64,000 nucleotides of DNA, from assembly GCF_024679245.1 (NCBI RefSeq), contig NC_090195.1:3662300-3726299 (forward strand), in the 5' to 3' direction. This stretch comes from Pseudorasbora parva. Its lineage: Eukaryota > Chordata > Actinopteri > Cypriniformes > Gobionidae. Both the position numbers and the translations under genes were made by a program. This document shows positions 29,500 through 43,677 of the stretch, in pieces. The first letter of the stretch is position 1. Each line of letters opens with the position of its first letter. The notes beneath the pieces were generated by a model. It made no database searches. It worked only from the letters and a program-made list of their open reading frames with translations, and was not told the DNA's origin.

Positions 29500-31215
29500 G
29501 CACACTCAGGTACTTAGGAACTAAGAACTTAGGTACAGGGATATTGTTGTAAACTAAAATTAAAACTATTACAAATTTGCTGGAATAAAATGAAAAACGT
29601 CTTTAAGTAGAAGCACAAAAACACAACTAATTCTAATTAAAAATAAATTTAACCTAAACAAATGAATAAAAATGACAAAAACACAAAAAGGATTAATTTA
29701 AAATGAAAACTAACAATAATAAAAGTTATAAAAGTAATTAAATAATACTAAAATAACACTTCAGCCCTGAGTGAAACGCCCACTTCTCAGTCAGTTCACA
29801 GACAGTTGTCTTGTGAATATGAAATGCTTCACATTATGGGAGTCCCGTGAGTTGGGAATGCAGTTCGGCGTTGATTGTAATGGGAAAGAGACAGAAACTG
29901 GTCTGGACAAACTAACCCAGAGCGTCTCAGCAGGGAATAATCCCGAGCGTTTTATCGGACTGCCTTCTTCAATGCTAATGTTCCTTTAAGAACTTAAAGA
30001 TTGCAGTAACAACATATGACAGAGAGTCATGTTCGCTGTCGACATGCATTACTCAGTGTATCGCTGCTGATGTTTCGTAACACAACTGCTGATCACTATG
30101 GACCTGCTCTGTTAGGTTGTGTGATTTATTTTTCACCTGTTTTATGGTTCAGCCGGTGAAAATGCTGCATGTGATCAGTAACAACAGGACATTATTTGAG
30201 GAATCATTCATGTCTGGGAGCAAAACCCATGCAAGTCATAATACAGCGCAACGACGAGTTAAATGTGCGAGTGGAAAGAAATCCGCCTGGTAAAAGAATG
30301 CAGGCACCGCGACCAAACCCAGCAGAACCTGATCCTTAACCACACACACACTCTCAGAATCACACACCACCACCGGGTCACACATTGATTGCTGATTTGA
30401 AAATAATCTGAAGATAATTTGAGAATCGGTGCAGTAATACATCATGTGTTACATCACAGTTCTGCAATTTTACTTTGGGGACAGAACTGCTGCCAGAGGT
30501 TCACTGAAGCTCATCCAGCCAAACCTTTCTGTAGAGACGTCCAAACACAATACAGATATTTCAAAAAACGACACAAGTCTACGCCATGTCCTCATTTACA
30601 TGCATGCGCCAACATGTGTGTGGTTTAGGGGTTTAAATGCATGGGTTTTGTGTAAAATAACATGCAAACTTTCACAATATTAAACACACACACACACACA
30701 AACATCACATCTTTTTCCAGTTGACAACAAAAAATTCACCGCTAGGCATCACCAGCTTTGAACTCAGGAGGGAAACCACAAATAATTTTATGAAGTGTTC
30801 AAATACTGACAAACACATTTTGTGCACCACTCATACACACACACACACTCGCACAAAGTCTTAAGGTGCCAAGGCTACACCAGATTGAATCATTTAACGC
30901 CGCTCTCTGACTGGACACACTCTGTGTGTATGTGTGTGTGTTTGTGTTTTTTTAGGCACACCCCAAAAGTTACAGCGCAGGAGTTGCACGGCATAGAATA
31001 ACTTCAAGCACACACACTCCCACAATTACACTTTTACGGCTGTCACCTGCTATTTTATGACCCCTGACCTCTTGACATGCTTAAAATCACATGCATAAAC
31101 AGACAGACAAAAGCAGCAGCAGTGCACAACTCTTAAAGGCGTCATGACACACTTTGTTCATGCATACAATAATACAGAATATATACATTTTTATTTTTAG
31201 TGTTAGTTACGTTTT
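29500..31215. other. Intergenic, partly unique
   Basis: 29760-30000 is non-repetitive and could be conserved non-coding DNA. The rest carries short CA tracts (30686-30701, 30836-30848). No gene seen. Confidence 0.4.
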
Positions 31216-31218
31216 TTT

Positions 31219-31371
31219 GGTAACACTTTATTTTAGTGTCCTTGTTACATATGTTACTTATGCAAAATGACATGTTACTAACCCTCAAGCAAACCCTTGT
31301 TAATTAATATTACTCTCGATGTAAATCTATAATCACACTGTAACAATGACACCTTAAAATAAAATGTAACC
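31219..31371. mobile_element. MITE, TIR GGTAACACTTTATTTTA
   Basis: GGTAACACTTTATTTTAGTG at the left and TAAAATAAAATGTAACC at the right are inverted copies, with TCCTTGTTACA mirrored by TGTAACAATGA. No coding sequence. Confidence 0.7.
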
Positions 31372-31668
31372 AGTTTTTTTTTTTGCACCAAAACTAGTGG
31401 TTAAACGTGGCTTTTTCACATTTTACTCACTTACATTACACAATATGGATGGTCATGTGTTCAAATGCAGAAAGTTGTGGAAGTTTGCAACACTTTAATT
31501 AATGTTTCCAAAAGTTCAAAATAGTACATCACACTATTTTATCTTGAAAGATCATGATTTGATTTATAATACGACCCCTTTAGAGGTACATCCAGTAAAG
31601 TTAGTGGCTTTTTTTTGTTGACGATGAAAGAGAAAAGGGTGTCATGTGTGCACGCACGCACGCACGCA

Positions 31669-31671
<3 letters not shown>

Positions 31672-31722
<51 letters not shown>
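31672..31722. repeat. (CA)n microsatellite
   Basis: Pure CA tract preceded by GCACGCACGCACGCA units. Confidence 0.95.
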
Positions 31723-32027
31723 AATGAAGCTTCCTGTGCTGGAAGAGGAGGAGAGTGAAATATAGGCCATGTTGACTTTAGCTGCTAAGGTGGACCGAGC
31801 CAAGGCTGTGTCAGATCCAAACCTTTCACTGAAGTTGAGAAACGCTGCTCTAATGTTGCCCAGCGCTGAAAATACGGCCCAATTATGTCTTAAAATGCAG
31901 GAGAACGGGAACATAACGCTAAAACGTGACATGAAATCACACATGGCACACATCATATGCATTCAGTGCATCATCACAGAAGACTGTGCTAATTTAAGAA
32001 ATAGCTCGGACGAAAATAGAAATTTTG

Positions 32028-32435
32028 TGTTTACTCACGCTCATGTCGTGGAAATACAAAAGGAGATGTTTAGGAGAATGTCCAAGCTCACTCTTCATAC
32101 AATGAAAGTGAACTTTAAAATGGACAAAAATCTATATAACTAGGTCTACTTGACCTGTGCGCTACATACCAAGCCTTCTGAATGAGAGAAAAAATGCATG
32201 TCTTTTAATGTCAGTATTACTGACATATGAGATTTAAGAGCTATAACAGTGGGAAAGCTTTTCAACGAACAAATGAACAAATGGATATAACGCATAAGTT
32301 GCATGGAGGTTTATCAGCCTATGCTTTCACTGTATGGAAAAAGAGGAGCGTGAACATTGTGCTGAATATCTCATTTTGCGTTCCACAGAAGAACGAAACT
32401 CCTACGGCTTTGAAACAACATGAGGATGAGTAAAA
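32028..32435. mobile_element. Eroded MITE related to the GGGTGAACT family
   Basis: GTTTACTCACGCTCATGTCG at the left and AACATGAGGATGAGTAAA at the right are inverted. TTTTGCGTTCCACAGAAGAA matches the family interior. Confidence 0.6.
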
Positions 32436-33084
32436 AGAAGATTTTTGTGCGGTGGCAGAGACATCTGGGATGTAGTAAGTAGGTCAATAATCAGTCTGAC
32501 ACACGGTTCGCTACACCTTTGACTTTGTTAAACACAGAGCTTTTGGTTTTGACAGCTCTTGAAACGTCAAATTTTTCTTCCCTTTTCTTGAGGGCCAGCG
32601 CTGGGAAGGATCAGTAAACTGAGCTGGCGTAAATGTTTTTCCCAAAGTTTAACTCTACAGTTCATCTGTGACCTCGGGGAAACCAGAGAGGGGCTTCACT
32701 GCAATAAAATCACAGGAATCCACACAAACACACACACACACACACACAAACGTGTGTGTGCCACGTCCATCAGGGGAAGCAGAAATCTTGACGGTGTCAC
32801 GCATACCTAAGAAGACTCGTGAAGAGTTGCTTTGCTTGGCATCGCTCGTGGACCGGGAAGGAAACACAGTTTGGAGCGCTCTGTTAAATCATGATTAAAA
32901 AAGAGGAGAAATGACACTCGCTCACCTGTCAGAGAATGTGAGCAGAGCACAGTGCTGCTAATATAATACATAATCACAGGCTGATTAAATAGTAAAATCA
33001 GATTATAAATAAATAAAATCAGTCACTCACAATAGCAGTCACTTAGTAAAAGCTTAATAAATTCACACAGAATATTGTAAAAAG

Positions 33085-33087
<3 letters not shown>
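32436..33087. other. Intergenic, no gene seen
   Basis: A short CA tract (32727-32747) followed closely by GTGTGTGTG. No recognisable coding frame. Confidence 0.45.

Positions 33088-33153
<66 letters not shown>
33088..33153. repeat. (AT)n microsatellite
   Basis: About 33 pure AT units. Confidence 0.98.
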
Positions 33154-33159
<6 letters not shown>

Positions 33160-33591
33160 CACACCAACAAAGTTGTACTGTAACAATCACTAGTGCATTG
33201 AGTTTATACGGGGAACAATGGCAACCAAGGTGAAATGATGTCCATGCATGTAATTATTTTGTAATTAGATGAGCTGGCTGTGGTCTGCAAAGCTCTCACT
33301 TACCTGACTAAACACATCACACGCTTAACTATACATGATAACACATATATCTCCAAATATGATTGCAAAATGCATGATGCAGACACTCCAACACTTGAAC
33401 TGTTTGATAACTCACCTGAATCCCGTCTGAACCTCTAAACCTCATTCAGGAGCGGGCGGCTGTGTGTGTGTGGAGAATAAATCCAGATCGATTGAGATTT
33501 AGTCCCGTTGTGTGTTGGTGAATGTAACTCACAGATACAGCAGCGGTCAGTTCCGTTCATGAGACAGACACACACTGACACACACGCGCGC

Positions 33592-33595
<4 letters not shown>

Positions 33596-33681
<86 letters not shown>
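33596..33681. repeat. (GA)n microsatellite
   Basis: About 42 GA units, preceded by GCGCGCGCT and followed by a CA tract at 33733-33758. Confidence 0.97.
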
Positions 33682-33684
<3 letters not shown>

Positions 33685-33759
33685 GGGTGACGGAGAGCGA
33701 GCCAAGGTGAGAAACTCAACTGAGCCCCCCCTCACACACACACACACACACACACACAA

Positions 33760-34427
33760 TTCCAGACACAAACTGCATTAGAGAGGGAGGCTGTTTCAAA
33801 ACGTAGTACGCCGCCTACCTAGACGGCATTTCTGGGCATCACAGGCGTTTTGGCGTATAGTGCAACATCTCTGCGCTTCAAATGATGCCACAAAAATGCT
33901 GCCTCGAGCAGCTCATTGGTTTACAGACGCGTTCAATGGGTGGTCGTGGGTTTGCATCTGGCACACTCGCGCATATTTTACTTCACATGCATTTTTAGCA
34001 AACGAGCATAATCATACAAGCGCTACCATATTAGCAATAGTTAAGATTAGTATTTTAGTCACAGTATCTGCGCACCAGATGCGCCTGTAGACTCCGTTAC
34101 GCGCGACAGGCACCATGATGCTGACTAGGTAGGGAACTTATTTTGGAGACGCCGTGTGTGGTCGGGGGTCCAGACTCGCAGTATGCGAATTATACTACTT
34201 TGACATTTGATGATGGGATTTCGTCTTTATAAAGAATCTGTCTAAATGTTACATGTTAAATATGTCCATTTTCAAAGCGCAGTCTGGGGTTCGTTTCGCG
34301 CGTAACTAGGCTACTAACCGCTAATTATGTTTTAATTAAGCAAAAAAGTTTTTTTATTAGTGATATGAAAACCTATGGATGTGTGATACAGCTTTACCTA
34401 CTCAGAATTACGAAGTGAAAATAAATC
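33760..34427. other. Intergenic, old repeat-like DNA
   Basis: It begins GGCTGTTTCAAAACGTAGTA, like fish elements that start with variants of CTGCGTCCGAAA. No gene. Confidence 0.4.
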
Positions 34428-34689
34428 ATTCACCCACAAATTAAATATCTGTATGAGTTTCTTTCTTCTGTTGAACACAAAGATTATTAGAAAAATACGG
34501 GTACCCAAAAAGGTCAATTGGCTGCCTTTTTTCAATACTATGTAAGCCAATGGGGACCAGAAACTGTTTGGTTACCCACATTCTTCAAAATATCTTATTT
34601 TGTGTTCAGCAAAGAAACACATAGGCTACAGGTTTGGACTTGAAGGTGAGTAAATGAGAGAATTTCCCTTTATGGGGTGAACTATCCCT
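34428..34689. mobile_element. TTAA-type MITE, GGGTGAACT family
   Basis: It contains TGTATGAGTTTCTTTCTTCT and TGTTCAGCAAAGAAACACAT and ends GGGGTGAACTATCCCT before TTAA (34690-34693). The left end is eroded. Confidence 0.75.
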
Positions 34690-35290
34690 TTAACACTAAA
34701 ACCTTGAGAAACGAAGCCCTAGATATACTAATAACTTTTGCTAAGACCGCTCGACCTTTTGCTTTGAGTTCTGAAGGGGGTGGAGCGGGTGAGGAGGTCA
34801 GACCCAAATAATTCGCACCCTCTGGCAGCGTCAGACGCCTTTGCGCATGCGTGTTTTTACTCTGCTGATGTTCCGACGCACTAATGTTTATTTATTTCCC
34901 GATACTATCTCATGGAGTCATTCAAGAGCCTTTGATCCCGTAAATCATCGGAAACAATCGGCGTGTGTGTGAGATGAACAATCCAGATGGAGCGCATAAT
35001 GAGAACACGAGACAAACTCAAGGCAGATGCAGTGTGTATGTGTGTGTTTGTCCCAAACAGATCAATTATTATAATACGTCCGAGTAGGAAACCGTGATGC
35101 GTCACAGAATTCCAGAACTAAAACACTTAGATTAATTATCCGGGGTTGATCATCTTCCAACATCACGTGGTCCGGATCCTTTAACGAAGACAGTGTCGAT
35201 GAACCCAAATAGGTGATCAAAGTATCTATAAATTAAAGAGCTACTGTGCTTTTATTGAGTTTTATCATGCAACCTTAATCTCATGATCAA

Positions 35291-35792
<502 letters not shown>

Positions 35793-36005
35793 GTGCAGTC
35801 AAATCAATTATTGCAATTAATCACATCCAAAATAAAAATGTGTGCTTACATAGTATATGTGTGTGTGTGCTTTGTATAATTATCATGTATGTACACACAC
35901 ATGCATGTATAGCCTATATTTAAGAAAATGTGCATTCTTAAATATTTACATGAGTGCAATTGAAATTTGGAAATGAATAATCGAGATTAATCGACTTGAC
36001 AGCAC
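35793..36005. mobile_element. MITE, TIR GTGCAGTCAAATCAATTA
   Basis: GTGCAGTCAAATCAATTA at the left and GATTAATCGACTTGACAGCA at the right are imperfect inverted repeats. The AT-rich interior has TG/CA alternation. A partial copy lies at 2384-2540. Confidence 0.75.
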
Positions 36006-36243
36006 TTATAAATTGTCATTAAAATATATATTAATATTTTCACATATATATGAAGATCTGACGCATCAGGTTAGATGATCAATGATGCCATAAGTCATTG
36101 GCTTAATGGGTCTAATTGTGATGCAATGATAATGACATGCTTTAATGTCATGGAAAAGAGCAGCTTAGCGATTCTTTCTAACATCTTTGTGTTTTATGAT
36201 GAAAGAAAATCATTTATGACATGAGTTTGGAGTTATTCCTTAA

Positions 36244-36780
36244 AGGGGTGGTTCTGTGGGGGGTTTTTCTAGGCTTGGTTGTGTTTATGGGGCGCAGTAT
36301 AACACGTCTTAATACTTCTTCTTTTTTTAAACGCTGTATTCTTCTATTCTCCCTTTATTCCACACCGCTGTCTCCACTGTCCTTTGAACGGCTCGTCTGC
36401 TTCCTGCTTCTATGAAGCCCATCCCTCTGAAAAACGCAATGGTCTTAGATTGGTTAGATGGCCAAATGTAGTTTCCTGTATTTTTATTGGCTGAAGTGCC
36501 AAGCACAGGTTGTCCGGTAGCCACGCCCCTTCCCATTACGGGCAGAAGTCACATCTGCGGAGACTAGCGAGGGTTTATGATGTCACCAACCCAGGAAGAA
36601 GCTCGTTGTAGTCCAAACCGGCCGTTTTTGTAGGCAATAAACTGCTGTAACTTTAAAAGACAATATCTCCGTTTGCATTGAACTTTCAGCGCTGTAACTT
36701 TGCAGACACTGTTTATGCTCAAGCAGCAACATTACACACTAACTAAAGTTAAAAAAGTCAAATCACACGTAACCACCCCT
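36244..36780. mobile_element. TTAA-flanked element, copy 2
   Basis: AGGGGTGGTTCTG at the left and GTAACCACCCCT at the right, flanked by TTAA at 36240-36243 and 36781-36784. Nearly identical to 22755-23289 (about twenty differences by eye), mostly near the left end. Confidence 0.92.
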
Positions 36781-36784
36781 TTAA

Positions 36785-38169
36785 ATCTGGTTTGCAAAAA
36801 AGTAGCAAAAACCTTTCCACTGGTTGCAAGACAATAATCAGATTTTATTTAATTTGTAACTACTTTATGCAACACAAACTTCAGACACAGCACATCATTC
36901 CTGCAGTGGAGCGTCAGGCTTTTGTTGATATTTCTCTGCGGCACAGACTGGAAAACTCGGAAAAAATGATTGGATCTGAAAAAAAAGGGAAGAATCCTGG
37001 AGGAAACCGTGCCGAGCACTGGGAGCTGGAGGATGATTCGCCTTTCAACACAACTGTAAACCAAAACACACAGCCAAAACCACACTGAAGTGTTAAAGTC
37101 CTGGAGAGGCCTGGACCAAAACTCAATCCAGCTAAGCAGACTCATCATCAGTTACTTAGTTTTATTTTTTCTGAGTGTTGATGAACGGGGAAACTCAAAA
37201 GCTTTCATGCTGTAACACAATAAATACTTGAGAGTATTTCTCCATGGCACACAGATTTCTCCTGCTGGTTTTAGAGTGACCGGCACCACCGGTGCGGATC
37301 GGGATCACAGACTCAAAAGATTTAGGATCACGCATGCGGCCGCAGCTAAATCCAAGTATTTTTCATAATGTGCCGAAAAATAAAGTAATTTCTCAATGAA
37401 TAGCGTCCATGTGTGTGTGTGTTGACGTGTGTGGGAGTTTCTCAGGCCTGTGTAAGCTTCTCAACATTCCTGTGGTATTTATGGCACCGTTCAGTGGTGT
37501 TTTACTCTGATGAGTGTGTCACATGTGTGAGAGGTCAAGAAATAAAAGAGACAGAAGCAGCCGTCTCCTCTGCCCCCACATATTCACCACAAGCACTTCA
37601 CACAGGCATACAAACCTTTCAGGATGATCTGTTTGTGCCATCTACAGAAACCACACTCACGTGTGTGTGTGTAAGAGAGGGAGAGAGAGTGTGTGGAACC
37701 TCTGTAGAAGAAATATGTGGGTCAATTGCGCCCCCTGCTGCCTGTCTAGCCATCTTACACTTCCAGATTGAGTCATTCATGAGAATGTTAACCTTTCATT
37801 ATCATGTGGGAGGGGAAACAGCAATTTTGCTGTAGTAAAACTGTTAACACCACAGCAGTAAGATATTTATCTAAATGACAGAGGAGTTTGTTGTCAAGAG
37901 GGGTATTTAAGGCTCTGAGCCAGTCTAATTGGACACATGTTTGCTTTCTTTAGCAGTGGCTCATATGGTGGTTTCAAACACCTAAACACCTCTAAAACTA
38001 AATTTTCAGAATATACATAACTTCATAATTTGTATAATTTATGTAATTTGTTTCGTAACAAGTAACCTTCAAATAATGTTAATGAATTAATTACAATACA
38101 ATTAATTTTGATATTTACTTTTGCTTTTTAGAAAATTCTCAAACATATACTGTTTGTAAACTGCTGAAA
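36785..38169. other. Intergenic, no gene seen
   Basis: Includes a 140-codon open frame (37413-37835) with no recognisable domain. Unremarkable otherwise. Confidence 0.45.
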
Positions 38170-38602
38170 TATTAGGCAGCAAGTGAACCTTTTGTCTTCA
38201 AAGTTAATGTGTTAGAAGCAGGAAAAATGGGCAAGCGTAAGGATTTGAGCGAGTTTGACAAATTGTGACGGCTAGACGACTGGGTCAGAGCATCTCCAAA
38301 ACTGCAGCTCTTTTGGGCTGTTCCCGGTCTGCAGTGGTCAGTATCTATCAAAAGTGCTCCAAGGAAGGACCAGTGGAGAACCGGCCACAGGGTCATGGGC
38401 GGCCAAGGCTCATTGATGCACGTGGGGAGCGAAGGCTGACCCGTGTGGTCCGATCAAACAGACGAGCTACTGGAGCTCAAACTGCTCCAGAAGTTAATGC
38501 TGGTTCTGATAGAAAGGTGTCAGAATACAGAGTATCTCAGTTTGTTGTGTATGAGGCGGCATAACCGCAGACCAGTCAGGGTGCCCATGCTGACCCCGCC
38601 GA
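38170..38602 (+). pseudogene. Tc1-like transposase N-terminal fragment
   Basis: MGKRKDLSEFDK starts at 38227. After a frameshift near 38262 it continues TARRLGQSISKTAALLGCSR, SAVVSIYQKCSKEG, GHGRPRLIDARGERRL and VVRSNRRAT, then shifts again to RRPVRVPMLTP. This is the paired-like DNA-binding region of a Tc1-family transposase. The catalytic half is missing. The 5' flank GGCAGCAAGTGAACC is part of the element. Confidence 0.9.
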
Positions 38603-39603
38603 AAGCCCCAACACGAACTTCTCACACTACTAATAGTGATTCACTTCAACACTGACGAGTTTCTGTCTCACCTTATCACTCCAAAATACTGCCAGCTATG
38701 GATGAGATGGATGGCTGTCATATGATAAGGACACCCGTGCATCTATAAGCCATATGTCTGTAAGATATGGAGAACAACAAATGAGGAAAGATTCACTCAT
38801 TCAAAATCACAATCGAGCTCTACTTGTTCAAATCCACACACTGTGTGTGTCAATATGATGTACAGAGTGTTACAATTACTTATGCTCAATTATGATGGGT
38901 TCATTAGAGGCCGTTAATATAGACCTAAATATTAATGAGCCTGATATAGTCAAATTCTAGCTTACATATGAATCGAATCGTCAGCATATAGTGATAACGT
39001 CTCGTGTTTATTATATATCGTGGCAATCGGTTAGCCAGTAGGGGGCAGTGCAGCCTGTCAGATGTTCTCTTCATAAAGCAGAGCTATGCGTGCATAAAAC
39101 TAATTACATAAATTGCAAATAAATAAATAAAATACAAGCTGATTATGTAGATGTGTCTTACCAATGACCCATGAAGGAAATAAACGGCCAATATGACAAC
39201 CAATAAACTTGATGAATCGAGAGCAAATGAAACATTTCAACCGTTCAAGGTATGATTGAGTCACACACGTGGCCTGAGTCGACACGAGCTGAATTATGAA
39301 TTATGCTCTCGAGTGCTGCCTACAGAAACTAATGCTTCTCCTCGCCACGGAGAGAGACGAAAGAGCTCAGGGAAGACGCACTTAATAGGGAACACTTGAC
39401 TTTTACCAACAGATGCAAAAATACCATTTTTAAAATGATTAGGCCACAATTTTGACCATATTTATCGAAAGTGACAGATACGTCATACACATTCATAAAC
39501 ACAACTAAATAAACAACACAACTTCAGAATATACAGTGATATTTTTTTTTTTAGGAGAAAATAAATAGGCAATTTTTCACAAATTTTCATTTGAAGACAT
39601 TTA
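38603..39603. other. Intergenic, no gene seen
   Basis: No recognisable coding frame. Mixed unique and AT-rich sequence. Confidence 0.45.
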
Positions 39604-39740
39604 AAAATGCTGGATTGTTTTAACCCAAATCTGGGTCAAATAGGACAAATCCAACAGTAAAAAAAAGTTAACCCAATGGCTGGGTTTGTCCATATTTGAC
39701 CCAAATTTGGGTTAAAGCAACCCAAATTTTCTAGAGTGTA
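39604..39740. mobile_element. Foldback MITE related to 3649-3821
   Basis: AACCCAAATCTGGGTCAAAT and ATTTGACCCAAATTTGGGTT are inverted. The right end CTAGAGTGTA parallels the TCACTCTA end of the better-preserved copy. Confidence 0.65.
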
Positions 39741-39759
39741 TTTGTTTTTGGTTGGTACA

Positions 39760-40115
39760 ACTTTTCTATATCAGTCTCTTCTACTCATCAAGGATGCATT
39801 TATTTGATCAAAAAAATACAGGCAACATTTTTTAAATAATATTTCATTTTAAAATAGCAGTTTTTTTCTGTAAATATATAGTAAACTGTAATTTATTCCT
39901 TTGACCAAAGCTGAATTTTTTATAATCATTACTCCAGTCTTCAGTGTCACATGATCCTTCAGAAATCATTCTAATATGATTTGCTGCTCAAGAAACATTT
40001 ATTATCATAATTCTTTTTATCAACTTCACTCTCCCTTTTGATGCATCTTTGCTGAATAAAAGTATTTGAAATCTTACTTACCCTAAACATTTGAATGGTA
40101 GTGTAAGCTTTGTTT
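39760..40115. repeat. Common interspersed fish repeat
   Basis: CAAGGATGCATTTATTTGAT, CTCCAGTCTTCAGTGTCACA and TGATCCTTCAGAAATCATTC are motifs I recognise from abundant cyprinid repeats. A 5' piece of the same family is at 63340-63430. Confidence 0.7.
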
Positions 40116-41163
40116 TTAATCTTTGGAGTGTGCATCCTCTTCCACAGGTTCTGTACCTATACACACAAAAAGGGTAAGTATCTCTTTGGACATCAGATAG
40201 GCCTTACGTTTCAGCATCAAGACATGTCCATCTGCTCCTCAGCAAAACACTCCACAAGTGCATCATGTTAATGCTCCGGTGAGTGGGTACAATAATTCCT
40301 GGAGTCTCACGACGTCTTGATGCTCAGATCTCATTATGACACACACACAACTCTCTCTATAAAGTGGGTCTGCCTGAACGGCATCAAACTCTTTTTTACT
40401 CTGACATGTCATTTCCAACACACAGGCTGATTGAATGCTTTGTCAGTATTATAATCGTCTATAAAGCTTTGCTTACACCTGTAGCAGAAACACCTGACGT
40501 CCTGCAGCCCAGAGACACTGAAAGCATTTGAATAAGATCAAATATCATCTGCTTGTGTGGAAGGCTGCAGGACGTTTCCTCTTCACTACTGCCTCGTTTC
40601 TTCATCATTCATCACGAGAAAATACTATAGGTACACTTTATTTTTGATCGTCCACTTTAGACTTTGCAAGTACATGTCAGCTTATTTTACTAACCGAAAC
40701 AGCAACAGTCTACTAATGCTCTGAGAGTTACTTAACCTATAGCTACAGAGTGACTTATAACATCTAGGATATAAGATGTAACCAAATACTAGTCTCGTCA
40801 CCTTTATTTCGACATCACTGATTGTTTCAAAGCAGTTTTAGTGATTACAGGAAAATAATGATTCAATGATGTTAAACTGTAATCAGATCAGTGTTGATTC
40901 AGTTCAGTAAGTTATTCAAAGACTATTTCGGTCTCAAAATGTCATGTTTAATTTAATGTTATACTTTTGTCTCTTTGTAATTATTCGTTGGAATTTTTGA
41001 GTAATAAGTGTTTCAGATATTTATTACGGTTTGTTGAAGAAATCATCTGGTGTTTAGTGGCTGTTTGAAGTGTGTTCTCCTCGAGTTCACACAGGTGTAG
41101 AGCATGTGTACTACTGTCACACAGGTGTACACGACATCGAATGAGTCTTCATCATCAACAGCG
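40116..41163. other. Intergenic, no gene seen
   Basis: An eroded GGTACACTTTATTTTTGATC repeat end lies near 40630. Otherwise featureless. Confidence 0.45.
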
Positions 41164-42265
41164 TAACTGTGTCTGAAATCACACTCTCTTATTTTCGCCC
41201 ACTAAAAGTCTAATGATCCAAATAATTAATTGGTTTGAGTAGAGCCAACTCAAATTAAACAAATTAGTTCAATTAAAATAACTTTTATGAGTATTTAGAA
41301 CTTTCTTTTAATTTTGAGTTTACAAAACTGACACATTTGAAGTCATCTGAACAGTTTTGTGTTTTATGAAATAGTTTCTTGTAATTTAGACATACTTAAA
41401 TTTAACTGAAACTGGGCTGGGATGTTTATTTCCCAGCATGCTTTGCCATGACACTCGAAAGGGTGTTTCACGAGTTCACACTTACATCAAATTAAATAGA
41501 GTAAACTAGACTGTAATGTTTTATGGATTGTGTTGACATCTGATGAGAGTTTATTCAATTAAAGTGAGGAGATGGGGTGGTGGAGGGATGCTAAAATAAA
41601 AATGGTCAACGAGAGAAGGTAAATCTGTTGTATATGTACACCTCTTATCGTTGATTAGCTCAACATGCTCCACTTGTGTTTAATTATCTGACGTGCTCCA
41701 CTTGTTTACATAGGTTACGTTATCTGACATGCTCCCCTAGTAAATTAGGTTTGATTAGCTGACGGCTCCGTTGTTTAATTGGTTTAATTATCTGAATGTG
41801 CTCCTCCCGAAATTAGTTAATAAAACGTCACTATAAGATCAATGTTTAAATTTCGATTACACGATAATTTTAAGTTAAACCTATGAATTAGCGTACTCAA
41901 CTTTTTTAAGTTAAGAGCAATTAAAATGTATGAGTACAAAATAAAAATCTGCCAGTTCTGCTTACTTAAACTTTTTTCAGGTTTACAGTATATAGTATGA
42001 ATGTGTGTGTATGAACGTAATGTGGACGTATTACATCCGCCATGTTGTCTTTATCATGTGACCTACCAGCGTCAGTTGTGTCGCTTCACTGCCATTCACA
42101 AATCTTCTCCCGTGGCCTCATGGGATAGTAAAGAGTCCATATGCACACTTCAGAAGTAGTGGGTCATCCGGGGACTTGTTGCCTACTCTTAAGCAGACTC
42201 TTATTTTGTCACATACTGATTTTCGCCTGTATGTAGTAAGGAAATATGTGATTTTATATGCAGCC
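41164..42265. mobile_element. Composite of two interspersed repeats
   Basis: The outer ends AACTGTGTCTGAAATCACA and TATGTGATTTTATATGCAG are weakly inverted and belong to the CTGCGTCCGAAATC family (see 14053). Inside, 41225-41463 is the inverted relative of 10549-10785. Outer boundaries are approximate. Confidence 0.45.
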
Positions 42266-43049
42266 TATTTAACATTTTAGCATTCCTTTTTGCTTGCAAA
42301 TTGTTTGTGCATCTTCAATTCCAATAATTGACACTTGCTCTGATATTTTGCATCGAATGCACTGCAATAGGAGTCACTCAAGAAAAAAGAAGAGTAAAAA
42401 CTGTGACTCTAGAGGTATGGCAGCTTGACACTGTGACAGCTGTATACCTCAAAGGTCCTATTTGTAAATATGAGTAGTAATATGTACCCCTATGGTACTA
42501 CTGTAAACCTTTTAGGGGTCAATGAGGTACAATTTGTGCAACAACAACAACAAAAAACATTCTGAAAAGTGTGATTTTACTTACTTTTGAGGCCACTGCA
42601 TAAAAATATTGAACACTCACTGTGAGGTCATGGAAAACAAAATGTTGTAAATAATGCAAGTTTGCTCTGACCAGCAAATTATCCGATTTTCAGATCTTAT
42701 TTAACCCAAGCTGACATTTGAAGTTCCCAAGTCTTACCGCTGTACCATCTTTCCTGGATGGATGTGGAAATAAAGATAGCGGCATGTGCAACATCCTCAG
42801 CTCTGCGTCAGAAAGCGCTTTTATTAGAGCAGATTATGAAGAATAATATCACTGGAACTCACAAGCAGATATTAAAAAGAAGCAGATTTGGGGGATTTGG
42901 GGCCCTGGGTACAAACCATCTTGCTGGGCCCCCGTACCATGTATGTGTATGTATAGAACGGACTTCCCTGCCTTGGGCCCTGGTTACTCAGTACCCTTTA
43001 TCCCCCCAGTCCCACGCCCCTCACACAGACTGTAGTAACTGCGCGCACG

Positions 43050-43080
<31 letters not shown>

Positions 43081-43642
43081 CAGAGTAAAGGCAACTGTTG
43101 GTGGTCCCCGAAGCACAGTATGAATGTCACCCACAAGACTAATGGAAGCGTCTCCCACACACACACTCCACAAAAACATCTAACAAATCAACCCAAACGC
43201 TGCGGTCCTCCGGTCTGTAACCCCCGTAGCTCTATTTAGAGACACGCAGATGATCGATTATTAAACTTGAGCATCGGTTCTCAGCTGTAACTCATCCAGA
43301 TTCGCGGGTTGTTTTGCTTTTGTTTTCCGAGCGCAGTCTCCATACACACTGCAAATTGGAGCATTTACTTCATTTGGTATCTCATTGGCCTCTGCCAAGG
43401 ACAGAAAACATTGTGTTTAACTTTGGTCTCAAAGAACTCCCTGATTCACTCCAGCTTGGGTCATATTTTTAATGATGAATACACCCCCCCTCACAGAAGG
43501 CTGAAGTGCTCCGCCAGTCTGACGGCTGTGTGTTTTGAGGGCTAGTTTGTCGGGGATTGGCTTTCACACACACAGGCTGAAAGGGTTACTGTTCAATCTA
43601 TTCTGCGCTCGCCAGAGTGCGCGGCCGAGTGGCGCCGGCGCG

Positions 43643-43677
<35 letters not shown>

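Noticed and set aside
37413..37835. 140-codon frame
   Set aside because: No domain or signal peptide, the composition is unremarkable, and it lies in repeat-flanked intergenic DNA. Length is within chance for this window.
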